Positions 1 to 5,972 are shown, counted from the stretch's first letter. The stretch is 5,972 nt of DNA from Euryarchaeota archaeon Ods04 (GCA_028751055.1 JAQZDD010000073.1:1-5972); one strand, 5' to 3'. Notes: a model not told the origin generated them from the letters alone. Made by a program: numbers and translations.

Positions 1-444
1 CATCCGCTGTCTTGCGCTTGGCGCGACGGTGCGCGCTCGCTCAGCTTCGAGACGAAGCCCGTAGAGGCTCTCCGAGACGAGGGATTCCTTCCCGTCCTAC
101 ACGGCGATGTCGTAGCTGACACGACGGCAGGAGGCGTCTCCGTCCTCTCGGGTGACTACATCGCCGTCGAACTCGCCGACCGTCTCAAAGAACCGTTGGG
201 TATGTGCACGTCAGCGGGCGGCGTGCTCGGCGGAGACGGCGAAGTTCTGAGACATGTCACTTCCGTCAAGGAGGTAGAGGTCTTGGACGGTGCTGGAACT
301 GACGTAACGGGCGGCATACACGGAAAGGTCGAAAGAATACTTTCGCTGTCCTCGGGCGGGCACGTCTTCGGGGTCGGCGAACTCGGAGAATACCTCGACG
401 GAGAAGCCGTCGGGACACTCGTAAGACGGGGGACAGACAAATGA
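1..444 (+). CDS. ipk: Isopentenyl phosphate kinase, C-terminal part (5' end outside window)
   Basis: The open frame runs from base 1 to a TGA at 442-444, giving 147 residues; the N-terminal portion lies outside the window. The enzyme phosphorylates isopentenyl phosphate with ATP to isopentenyl diphosphate, the last step of the archaeal mevalonate route, in the cytoplasm. The visible part fits the C-terminal half of the amino acid kinase fold. It starts with HPLS, followed by [10 protein letters not shown] (residues 31-40), [12 protein letters not shown] (48-59), [10 protein letters not shown] (67-76) and [11 protein letters not shown] (100-110), the nucleotide- and phosphate-binding glycine-rich segment. 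The family usually has GDD or GDE where this protein has GDY (51-53). The catalytic His and the N-terminal glycine-rich loop cannot be checked here. The next gene in the isoprenoid pathway, fni, follows within 17 bases, which supports the call. Other amino acid kinases are less likely given the context and the DVTGG motif. Confidence 0.9.
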   Translation, partial: HPLSCAWRDGARSLSFETKPVEALRDEGFLPVLHGDVVADTTAGGVSVLSGDYIAVELADRLKEPLGMCTSAGGVLGGDGEVLRHVTSVKEVEVLDGAGTDVTGGIHGKVERILSLSSGGHVFGVGELGEYLDGEAVGTLVRRGTDK

Positions 445-450
445 AGGAGG
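444..450 (+). promoter_or_regulatory. Ribosome binding site for fni, overlapping the IPK stop
   Basis: AAGGAGG lies at 444-450, with its first base being the last base of the IPK stop codon. It is 11 bases upstream of the ATG at 462. It lies downstream of the other in-frame ATG at 441, so it cannot serve that start. The spacing is a little longer than ideal, but the site favours 462 as the real start and suggests that fni translation is coupled to termination of IPK. Confidence 0.6.
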
Positions 451-461
451 AGACAGGTAGA

Positions 462-1520
462 ATGCCAGGAACATCAGAACGGAAGGACGACCACATACGT
501 ATAGTCAAGGAAGAGGACGTGGAGGAGCCTGGGACGGGGTTCGTCGATGTGTCGTTGGTGCACGAGGCTCTTCCCGAGATACATTTAGACGACGTCGACA
601 CGACGGTCGAGATGCTCGGCGCGACTCTCGACGCGCCCGTATTCATAGAGAGCATGACGGGCGGACACCCGAACGCGACCAAGATAAACCGCGCGCTCGC
701 GCACGCCGCCGACGAGGCGGGTATAGCGATGGGTGTCGGCAGTCAGCGCGCCGCGCTCGAAGACGAGGACACACGCAGGTCTTACGAGGTCGTGCGTGAC
801 TCCGACGCCGGACCTGACGCCTTTGTCTACGGAAACATCGGTGCGGCACAGCTAGACGAGTACGGTGTCGAGGGCGTCGAAGAGTGTGTCGAGATGATAG
901 ACGCCGACGCGATGGCTGTCCATCTCAACTTCCTGCAGGAAGCCGTACAGCCAGCAGGAGATATCGACGCTCGTGGCTGCCTCGACGCAATCGAACGTGT
1001 TGCGGGCGAAGCGAGCGTCCCTATCATCGTCAAGGAGACGGGCAACGGCTTCTCGCGCGAGACAGCCGAAAAGCTCGCCGAAGCGGGCGTCGACTGTATC
1101 GATGTCGCGGGCAAGGGCGGAACGACGTGGTCGGGAGTCGAGGCGTACCGAGCGGCTTCGGTCGGCGACAGACGTGGAAAACGTCTCGGAGAGATGTTCC
1201 GCACATGGGGCGTGCCGACGGTGGCGAGCACGGTACTCGCTTCCGACGTACACCCCTGCGTCGTCGCTTCAGGCGGCGTCCGTACGGGTATCGACGTTGC
1301 GAAGGCTGTCGCGCTCGGTGCGTCGGCAGGCGGACTTGCGAAGCCGTTCCTGAAGCCAGCAGCGCAGGGCAAGGAAGAGGCTGTCGAAGCCGTCGAGGAC
1401 GTTATCGCAGAACTGCGCACAGCCATGTTCGTCACAGGCTCAGAAGATATCGATGAACTTAGTAAAGCCCGTTCTGTTTTAACCGGTAAGACACGCGAGT
1501 ACCTTCAACAGGTTCGCTGA
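462..1520 (+). CDS. fni: Type 2 isopentenyl-diphosphate delta-isomerase (FMN-dependent)
   Basis: This 352-residue enzyme interconverts IPP and DMAPP using reduced FMN, supplying the allylic primer for prenyl chain synthesis. Family signatures appear in order: SERKDDHI near the N-terminus (5-12), ESMTGG (63-68), GVGSQR (91-96), GNIGA (124-128) and HLNFLQE (154-160). HLNFLQE carries the conserved Gln implicated in catalysis. They continue with KETGNGFS (191-198), [16 protein letters not shown] (216-231) and the flavin phosphate-binding SGGVRTG (270-276). Length matches the family, usually about 340-370. The start at 462 is preferred over an in-frame ATG at 441. It has an AAGGAGG upstream, and the family typically begins a few residues before the SERKD/DRKD motif. 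The 441 start would add seven residues (MKEETGR) and overlap the IPK stop by 4 bases. The gene sits between IPK and RNase J in the same direction. The last ~80 bases are less GC-rich than the rest. Confidence 0.95.
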   Translation: MPGTSERKDDHIRIVKEEDVEEPGTGFVDVSLVHEALPEIHLDDVDTTVEMLGATLDAPVFIESMTGGHPNATKINRALAHAADEAGIAMGVGSQRAALEDEDTRRSYEVVRDSDAGPDAFVYGNIGAAQLDEYGVEGVEECVEMIDADAMAVHLNFLQEAVQPAGDIDARGCLDAIERVAGEASVPIIVKETGNGFSRETAEKLAEAGVDCIDVAGKGGTTWSGVEAYRAASVGDRRGKRLGEMFRTWGVPTVASTVLASDVHPCVVASGGVRTGIDVAKAVALGASAGGLAKPFLKPAAQGKEEAVEAVEDVIAELRTAMFVTGSEDIDELSKARSVLTGKTREYLQQVR

Positions 1521-1570
1521 TTCACGTTAAATTTCAAATTCAGATATCAGACTTAAAGGAGAACAAGACA
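1521..1570 (+). promoter_or_regulatory. AT-rich gap with possible weak promoter and RNase J ribosome binding site
   Basis: This is the longest gap in the plus-strand gene run and is strikingly AT-rich (15 G or C out of 50 by hand count). AGGAG at 1557-1561 sits 9 bases before the RNase J ATG and is a good Shine-Dalgarno. TTAAATTT at 1527-1534 could be an archaeal TATA box. A start about 25 bases downstream would give a very short leader containing the Shine-Dalgarno. The TATA-box reading is inference; the ribosome binding site is well supported. If the promoter is real, RNase J, idsA and gltX could be expressed apart from ipk and fni. Confidence 0.4.
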
Positions 1571-2914
1571 ATGGAGATCGAAATAACAGCGGTAGGCGGA
1601 TACGAAGAGGTCGGTAAACAGATGACTGCGGTTCGGTTAGGAGAAGACGTGATAATCTTCGACATGGGTATCGACCTGTCGAAGATACTTCTCCACGAGA
1701 ACGTGGAGACGGAGTCGATGCACTCGCTCGACCTTATCGAGATGGGTGGCATACCCGACGACAGGATAATGAGCGACATCGAGGGCGACGTGAAGGCTAT
1801 CATACCGACGCACGGACATCTCGACCATATCGGTGCGATTCCGAAGCTAGCGCACAGGTACGACGCGCCTATCGTCGCTACTCCGTTCACAGCCGAGTTG
1901 GTGAAGAAGCAGGTTCAGGGAGAGAAAAAGTTCGGCTTCGACAACCCGATACGCAAGATGGAGGCGGGCGAGGTCATACAGATAAACTCGAAGGTGACGA
2001 TAGAGTTCGTCAACGTACAGCACTCGATACCCGATGCAATCGTGCCCGTCGTGCACACGCCCGAAGGTGCTGTCGTCTACGGACTGGACATGAAGATAGA
2101 CCACACGCCGGTAATAGGCGACCCAATAGACGTCAAACGTCTCAAGGAGATAGGACGTGAGGACGAAGGTGTGCTGGCACTCATCCCCGAAGCACTCAAC
2201 GCAGGAGAGGACGGACGCACACCCAGCGAGAAGGTGGCGCGCGAGATGGTCGGCGACCTCCTCACGTCTTTCGAGGACTACGACGGAGGCATCGTCACGA
2301 CGACGTTCGCGTCGCATATCGCGCGTATCAAGAGCCTGCTGGAGTTCGCGCAGGAGATAGACAGACGTCCCATACTGCTCGGAAGAAGCATGGAGAAGTA
2401 CTCCGGAATCGCCGAGCGCATGGACCTCGTCGAGTTCCCCGACGTGGGAATGTACGGTCACAGGCGCAGTATCGACCGCGCGATGAAACGCGTCATGGAG
2501 GAGGGCAAGGACAAGTACATGCCCATCGTGACGGGGCATCAGGGCGAACCGCGTGCGATGCTGACGCGTATGGCGCGCGACGAAACACCCTACGAACTCG
2601 AACAGGGCGACAAGGTCGTCTACAGCGCGCGTATCATACCGTCGCCCATAAACGAAGGTCAGAGGCATCAGGCGGAGAAACTCCTGCGTATGCAGGGCGC
2701 GCGTGTCTACCCCGACATACATGTCTCGGGGCACATGGGCGGCGACGAGCACTACGACCTGCTCGACTGGCTCCAGCCCTCGCATGTCGTTCCTGCGCAC
2801 CAGACGGCTTCGGTACGGAGCAAGTACATAGACATGGCGGAGGAGATGGGCTACAAGATGGGACGCGACGCACACCTCCTGCGTAACGGAGACAGCGTCA
2901 CCCTGACGGAGTGA
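1571..2914 (+). CDS. rnj: Archaeal ribonuclease J (metallo-beta-lactamase, beta-CASP)
   Basis: The 447-residue protein belongs to the RNase J family of zinc-dependent nucleases, which in archaea act mainly as 5'-3' exoribonucleases in RNA processing and decay. Visible motifs are HGHLDH (81-86), His151 in the NVQHS segment and Asp173 in GLDMK, the usual metal ligands of the beta-lactamase core. The beta-CASP insert follows, with [10 protein letters not shown] (243-252) and GRSMEKYSG (271-279). TGHQGEP (321-327), HVSGH (384-388) and the terminal PAHQ (408-411) complete the set. The bacterial C-terminal dimerisation domain is absent, as is usual for archaeal forms of about 450 residues. The segment [12 protein letters not shown] (204-215) departs from the L(x)DSTNA-type motif of the family (see findings). 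ATG is preceded by AGGAG at good spacing. The gene lies inside an isoprenoid cluster, an arrangement I recall from other archaea. Cytoplasmic; no signal peptide is visible. Confidence 0.95.
   Translation: MEIEITAVGGYEEVGKQMTAVRLGEDVIIFDMGIDLSKILLHENVETESMHSLDLIEMGGIPDDRIMSDIEGDVKAIIPTHGHLDHIGAIPKLAHRYDAPIVATPFTAELVKKQVQGEKKFGFDNPIRKMEAGEVIQINSKVTIEFVNVQHSIPDAIVPVVHTPEGAVVYGLDMKIDHTPVIGDPIDVKRLKEIGREDEGVLALIPEALNAGEDGRTPSEKVAREMVGDLLTSFEDYDGGIVTTTFASHIARIKSLLEFAQEIDRRPILLGRSMEKYSGIAERMDLVEFPDVGMYGHRRSIDRAMKRVMEEGKDKYMPIVTGHQGEPRAMLTRMARDETPYELEQGDKVVYSARIIPSPINEGQRHQAEKLLRMQGARVYPDIHVSGHMGGDEHYDLLDWLQPSHVVPAHQTASVRSKYIDMAEEMGYKMGRDAHLLRNGDSVTLTE
2908..2914 (+). promoter_or_regulatory. Ribosome binding site deciding the TTG start of idsA
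   Basis: GGAGTGA at 2908-2914 is a near match to the anti-Shine-Dalgarno complement and ends in the TGA stop of RNase J. Its GGAG core is 6 bases from the TTG at 2918. A GTG inside the site (2911) opens a frame that stops within eight codons, so it is not the start. The overlap of ribosome binding site and stop codon suggests coupled translation. Confidence 0.6.
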
Positions 2915-2917
2915 GCC

Positions 2918-3928
2918 TTGACCAGCAACGGTAACGACGGCGGCGACGGCAACAACGGCAACAGCCGTGACGGTGACACGAGCGCGCCGCTGGCTGTGAA
3001 GGAGCACGCACGTCTCGTCAACGACGAGTTAGAGGCGCGTATGCCTCTTGGAGAGATGAGCATACACAGGGCGGCGGAGCATCTTCTGACGGCGGGCGGG
3101 AAGCGACTGCGCCCCGCACTCCTCCTGCTTGTCGCCGAGTCGCTCGGACGTGACCCCGAGGATACGCTACCGCCCGCGCTCTCCATCGAAATCACGCACT
3201 CTTTCACGCTGATACACGACGACGTGATGGACGACGACCCGTTGAGACGCGGAGCGCCGAGCGTCCACGAGAAATGGGACGTCCCGACAGCGATACTGAC
3301 GGGAGACTACCTCTACTCGAAGGCTTTCGAGATAGCACTCGAAACCGACGCCTCCGAGCCTAAGCTCAACCGTGTCATGGAGATGCTCTCGGCGACGTGC
3401 ACGCGTATCTGCGAAGGTCAGGCACTCGACGTAGAGCTTTCGGACGCCGATACTGTCTCGGAGGCTGAGTACATACGGATGGTCGAACTCAAGACGGGTG
3501 TGCTGTTCGCCGCGGCTACCGGAATCGGCGCGTTGGTGGCGGGTAGCGACGCCTACGACGAGGCTTACGACTACGGTCTCAAGATAGGCAAGGCGTTCCA
3601 GATACAGGACGACGTTCTCGACCTCGTCGCAGAGAGCGACGACCTCGGCAAGACGCGTGCGAGCGACCTTTTCGAAGGTAAGAACACGCTCGTCACGATA
3701 CACGCGCGCAGCCAAGGCGTCGATACCAGTCTCCCGAGGGACGCCACCGACGAAGAGGTCGACGCAAAGGTCAACGAGATACGTGAAGCGGGAAGCATCG
3801 AGTACGCGCGGGAACACGCCCGGAAGCTCGTCAAAGAAGGCAAACAGGACCTGACCGCGCTTCCGGAGGGCGAGGCGCGTACCGCGCTCGAAGAGCTTGC
3901 AGACTACCTGGTTGGGAGGACGTACTAG
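2918..3928 (+). CDS. idsA: Short-chain prenyl diphosphate synthase, probable GGPP synthase (TTG start)
   Basis: The 336-residue protein condenses IPP with allylic diphosphates to make C15-C20 prenyl diphosphates for archaeal ether lipids. Motifs are GGKRLRP (60-66), the first Asp-rich motif DDVMD (101-105), EGQALDVE (166-173), KTG (192-194) and the second Asp-rich motif DDVLD (231-235). DDLGKTRASDLFEGKNTL (241-258) follows. The residue five before the first Asp motif is Phe96. In archaeal enzymes a bulky residue there limits the chain to about C20, whereas small residues permit C25, so GGPP is the likely main product (inference). The first ~25 residues are a low-complexity Asn/Gly/Asp tail absent from usual homologues. 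The TTG at 2918 has a strong Shine-Dalgarno. A GTG at 2996 (residue 27) is the alternative that fits the usual family N-terminus but has no clear ribosome binding site. The gene begins 3 bases after RNase J and overlaps gltX by one base. Confidence 0.93.
   Translation: MTSNGNDGGDGNNGNSRDGDTSAPLAVKEHARLVNDELEARMPLGEMSIHRAAEHLLTAGGKRLRPALLLLVAESLGRDPEDTLPPALSIEITHSFTLIHDDVMDDDPLRRGAPSVHEKWDVPTAILTGDYLYSKAFEIALETDASEPKLNRVMEMLSATCTRICEGQALDVELSDADTVSEAEYIRMVELKTGVLFAAATGIGALVAGSDAYDEAYDYGLKIGKAFQIQDDVLDLVAESDDLGKTRASDLFEGKNTLVTIHARSQGVDTSLPRDATDEEVDAKVNEIREAGSIEYAREHARKLVKEGKQDLTALPEGEARTALEELADYLVGRTY
2927..2977 (+). repeat. Low-complexity AAC/GAC/GGC codon tract
   Basis: Seventeen consecutive codons are almost all AAC, GAC, GGC or GGT, with one AGC and one CGT. 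They encode a disordered Asn/Asp/Gly tail at residues 4-20 of the prenyl synthase. The pattern is an imperfect trinucleotide-type repeat, possibly grown by slippage. It may be a non-conserved extension, or upstream sequence that is not translated if the start is the GTG at 2996. Confidence 0.6.
3915..3919 (+). promoter_or_regulatory. Ribosome binding site for the GTG start of gltX
   Basis: GGAGG at 3915-3919, inside the last codons of idsA, is 8 bases upstream of the GTG at 3928. This supports the non-ATG start, whose first base is the last base of the idsA TAG stop. Confidence 0.65.
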
Positions 3929-5628
3929 TGGACGACGAGACACGTGAACTCGTCCGTCTGTACGCGCTCCAGAACGCCGTCGAACACGGCGGCGAGGCGA
4001 ATCCGGGTGCTGTCATAGGTACGCTGATGGGCGAACATCCCGAACTGCGCGAGGACGCCGAGTCTATATCCGACGAAGCACCGGAGGTCGTCGCGTCGGT
4101 CAACGAGATGGACGCCGACGAACAGCGCGCGACGCTCGAAGAAGAAGCACCCGAGATGCTCGAAGAAGACGAAGAGGAGGAGGACGACTCTCTGCCCGAA
4201 CTCCCCGCGGCGGACGAGTACGACGAAATCGTGATGCGTTTCGCGCCCAACCCGAACGGTCCTCCAACCATCGGAAGCGCGCGCGGCATCGTCGTCAACG
4301 ACGAGTACGTCCGTGAGTACGACGGAAGACTCGTCCTGCGTTTCGACGACACCGACGCCGTCAACAAGCCGCCTCAGAAGGAGGCTTACGTCTGGTACGA
4401 GGAGGACGCCGAATGGCTCGGCGCGGAGGTACACGAGACGTACCGTGCGAGCGACCGTCTGGAGACGTACTACGAACACGGACGCGCGCTCATCAAGGAG
4501 GAAGCGGCGTACGTCTGTGACTGTCCCGGCGACGACTTTAGCGAGAAGAAAGCGGCAGGAGAGGCGTGCCCGCACCGCGGAAGGAACGTGCAGGAGAACT
4601 TAGAAGCGTGGGAGGCGATGCACGACGACGCCACCGACACGGTTCTGCGCGTCAAGACAGACATCGAACATAAGAACCCCGCGCTCCGCGACTGGGTGGC
4701 TTTCCGTATCGTCGACGTAGAGACGCATCCGCATCCTCTCACAGGCGACGAATACCGCGTCTGGCCCATGCTCGACTTCCAGTCGGCGGTAGACGACCAT
4801 CTCTTAGGGACGACGCATATCATACGCGGAAAGGACCTGCGCGACTCCGAGGGGCGTCAGAAGTACGTCTACGACGCCTTCGGCTGGGACTACCCCGAGG
4901 TTCTCCACTGGGGACGCATAAGCGTCGAGGAGTACGGAACGTTATCGACATCGTCGCTCGCCGAAGCGATAGAGGCGGGCGAGTACGAGGGCTGGGACGA
5001 CCCACGTGTGCCGACCGTCCGCGCTCTGAGGCGTCGCGGCGTACAGGGCGACGCACTCCGCGACGCGCTACTCGAACTCGGCGTGAGCGAGTCGGACATA
5101 GAGTTCAGCATGGAACACGTCTACTCGGCTAACCGTGCCCTTGTCGACGACTCTGCGAACCGGTACTTCTTCGTCCGAAATCCGGTGCGCGTAGAGGTAG
5201 AGGACGCGCCGTCGGTCGTCGCACGTCCGCCGCTCCACCCCGACGAAGACAGAGGCGAACGTGAGATAAACGTCGACGACGAAATCTACTTGGAAGCCGA
5301 CGACATCCCGGACGAGGGAGGACGCCTCCGTCTCAAGTCGCTCTACAACGTCGAGGTAGTCTCACGCGACGGCGACGTGCCCGTCGTGCGTCATATCGGA
5401 GACGACCTTTCGCTCGTGCGTGAGGGCGACGTAAGCGTCGTCCACTGGCTCTCGGCGAACGACGGCGAGTCCGTAGAGGCGACGTTAAGGACGCCTTCAG
5501 GAGACGAGACGGGCGTCGTGGAGGCGGCTGCACGCGACGAAGAAGGTGAGGTCGTCCAGTTCGAGCGTGTAGGCTTCGCACGCGTCGAGACGACGGAGCC
5601 TTTCGTCGCATTCTTCGCGCACAGGTAG
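3928..5628 (+). CDS. gltX: Glutamyl-tRNA synthetase, archaeal type (GTG start)
   Basis: The 566-residue class I synthetase charges tRNA(Glu) with glutamate. In archaea lacking GlnRS it usually also mischarges tRNA(Gln) for correction by GatDE. Residues 1-100 form the archaeal N-terminal extension and contain an acidic stretch (79-87). The catalytic core begins at RFAPNPNGPPTIGSARG (104-120), where the HIGH position reads TIGS (114-117). It continues with RFDDTD (138-143), KTDIEHKNPALRDWVAFR (243-260), WPMLDFQSAVDDHLLG (279-294) and HIIRGKDL (297-304). The KMSKS-equivalent loop is LSTSS (339-343). Cys197, Cys199, Cys214 and His216 could bind zinc. WDDPRVPTVRALRRRG (356-371) leads into the C-terminal beta-barrel anticodon-binding region, as in archaeal/eukaryotic GluRS. 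Length is normal for the archaeal family. The GTG start overlaps the idsA stop by one base and has a good ribosome binding site. It is the last gene of the run. Confidence 0.95.
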   Translation: MDDETRELVRLYALQNAVEHGGEANPGAVIGTLMGEHPELREDAESISDEAPEVVASVNEMDADEQRATLEEEAPEMLEEDEEEEDDSLPELPAADEYDEIVMRFAPNPNGPPTIGSARGIVVNDEYVREYDGRLVLRFDDTDAVNKPPQKEAYVWYEEDAEWLGAEVHETYRASDRLETYYEHGRALIKEEAAYVCDCPGDDFSEKKAAGEACPHRGRNVQENLEAWEAMHDDATDTVLRVKTDIEHKNPALRDWVAFRIVDVETHPHPLTGDEYRVWPMLDFQSAVDDHLLGTTHIIRGKDLRDSEGRQKYVYDAFGWDYPEVLHWGRISVEEYGTLSTSSLAEAIEAGEYEGWDDPRVPTVRALRRRGVQGDALRDALLELGVSESDIEFSMEHVYSANRALVDDSANRYFFVRNPVRVEVEDAPSVVARPPLHPDEDRGEREINVDDEIYLEADDIPDEGGRLRLKSLYNVEVVSRDGDVPVVRHIGDDLSLVREGDVSVVHWLSANDGESVEATLRTPSGDETGVVEAAARDEEGEVVQFERVGFARVETTEPFVAFFAHR

Positions 5629-5630
5629 AC

Positions 5631-5655
5631 GTGGTGACCGGTTCGGTCACTCCAC
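5631..5655. terminator. Hairpin between convergent genes, possible bidirectional terminator
   Basis: GTGACCG (5634-5640) and CGGTCAC (5644-5650) form a perfect 7-bp stem with a 3-base loop. An alternative fold adds GTGG (5631-5634) pairing with CCAC (5652-5655) around a two-base bulge. It begins 2 bases after the gltX stop and overlaps the stop codon of the opposing gene. There is only a short TATTT after it on the plus strand and no clear T-run on the minus strand, so terminator function is uncertain. Archaeal termination relies mostly on U-tracts. Confidence 0.35.
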
Positions 5656-5972
5656 TATTTCGGCGGATTCGGGAGTAAGTATGTACCGGTTACCTTCATC
5701 GAGCGCGCCGTAGTCGCTCACCGTTCCGTCGGGCCAGAGCACCGAGACGGAGACGATTTCTTCGTTGGCTGTTCCGAAGTGCAGGAGACGCGAGTCCTGT
5801 GAAAGGAAGTCGCCGCGCGAACTCACGCGCCGAAGTACCGTCCGCTCGTCCGTCTCGACGTACACCGCCGCACCCGTCTCGACGCCCTCCGAGTTACGTA
5901 CGAACATCTGGAGCGAATCGGCGGCTTCGCCCTCGCGCTGGTTCTCGTACAGCCTGAACTGCGTCTCGTCCC
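5647..5972 (-). CDS. ASPIC/UnbV-domain protein, C-terminal end (CRTAC1-like; 5' end outside window)
   Basis: The open frame enters from the right edge and ends at a TGA read on the minus strand at 5649-5647, giving 107 visible residues. An internal Met is at 5907, but the frame continues upstream with FRLYENQ (residues 5-11), so that Met is not the start. LYENQ resembles the end of an FG-GAP/VCBS repeat. The rest matches the ASPIC/UnbV pattern: GAAVYV (33-38), RRVSSRGDFLSQDSRLLHFG (47-66), VSVLWPDGT (75-83) and a final Asn-Arg-Tyr (94-96). Such domains sit at the C-terminus of extracellular or surface beta-propeller proteins of the CRTAC1 type, whose substrate is mostly unknown. The usual NHWL-type motif before GA.V is replaced by ADSLQMFV. 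The gene converges on gltX with an 18-base gap and is probably unrelated to the operon. A secretion signal cannot be checked because the N-terminus is missing. Confidence 0.75.
   Translation of the reverse strand, partial: DETQFRLYENQREGEAADSLQMFVRNSEGVETGAAVYVETDERTVLRRVSSRGDFLSQDSRLLHFGTANEEIVSVSVLWPDGTVSDYGALDEGNRYILTPESAEIVE

Noticed and set aside
827..1456. Open frames of about 200 codons on both strands within fni
   Set aside because: Their Arg-rich or Ser/Thr/Ala-rich products overlap the conserved isomerase in other frames. They show composition-driven low complexity and no motifs.
1847..3007. Long open frame on the minus strand (386 codons) opposite RNase J
   Set aside because: It is antisense to a clearly real RNase J with all motifs. 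Its product is rich in Arg, Val and His, with no recognisable domain. Open antisense frames of this length are expected from biased codon use in GC-rich archaea.
3167..3943. Minus-strand open frame (258 codons) opposite the GGPP synthase
   Set aside because: It is fully antisense to a conserved gene, with no family motif and no ribosome binding context that I can see. It is a frame shadow.
4141..4190. Acidic GAA/GAC/GAG codon run in gltX as a possible tandem repeat or slippage site
   Set aside because: It encodes a short Glu/Asp-rich linker between the N-terminal extension and the catalytic core, ordinary for acidic halophilic proteins; there is no regular repeat unit.
3925..4575. Minus-strand open frames of 178 and 216 codons opposite the start of gltX, with a poly-Ser run
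   Set aside because: The Ser run is simply the antisense of the acidic GAA/GAC/GAG codons of GltX. The sense frame is the conserved one.
5647..5907. Reading the right-end minus-strand gene as a complete 86-residue protein starting at 5907
   Set aside because: The frame stays open to the window edge, and the upstream residues (FRLYENQ) continue the homology expected before an ASPIC/UnbV domain, so the gene is truncated by the window.
1..5972. tRNA, rRNA, CRISPR, insertion sequence, attachment site or defence system
   Set aside because: No cloverleaf-like sequence, direct repeat array, terminal inverted repeats, transposase or nuclease-helicase set was seen. Nearly all bases are explained by six conserved coding regions.

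Overview
The window reads as an ordinary, densely packed archaeal chromosome segment of a haloarchaeon-like organism. The evidence is a mevalonate-type isoprenoid gene set with isopentenyl phosphate kinase, a type 2 IPP isomerase and an archaeal GGPP synthase. There is also an archaeal RNase J and an archaeal-type glutamyl-tRNA synthetase with a long N-terminal extension. The proteins are strongly acidic, rich in Asp and Glu, as in salt-in halophiles. One trait is not typical of classical haloarchaea: ATA is used freely for isoleucine. In the GGPP synthase gene I count 9 ATA, 5 ATC and 0 ATT codons. This hints at a divergent lineage near the haloarchaea, but I cannot place it further.

Layout, left to right. 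Positions 1-444 (+) hold the C-terminal part of isopentenyl phosphate kinase, cut by the left edge. Positions 462-1520 (+) hold type 2 isopentenyl-diphosphate isomerase (fni). A 50-base AT-rich gap may carry a weak promoter. Positions 1571-2914 (+) hold RNase J, 2918-3928 (+) a short-chain prenyl transferase (GGPP synthase, idsA), and 3928-5628 (+) glutamyl-tRNA synthetase (gltX). Positions 5647-5972 (-) hold the C-terminal end of a convergent gene with an ASPIC/UnbV-type domain, cut by the right edge. A hairpin sits between the two convergent genes. No gap exceeds 50 bases.

The five plus-strand genes look like one operon: gaps are 17, 50 and 3 bases, followed by a 1-base overlap. Three start codons are preceded by Shine-Dalgarno sequences placed in or next to the previous gene's stop, which suggests translational coupling. 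Three products form consecutive steps: isopentenyl phosphate to IPP (IPK), IPP to DMAPP (Fni), and IPP plus DMAPP to GGPP (IdsA), the precursor of archaeal ether lipids. RNase J (RNA decay and processing) and GltX (translation) are housekeeping passengers of the cluster.

I looked for an undescribed system and did not find one. The findings are modest: start-site corrections, a low-complexity N-terminal tail on the prenyl transferase, altered signature motifs in GltX and RNase J, and unusual codon use. No RNA gene, CRISPR array, insertion sequence or phage feature is visible.
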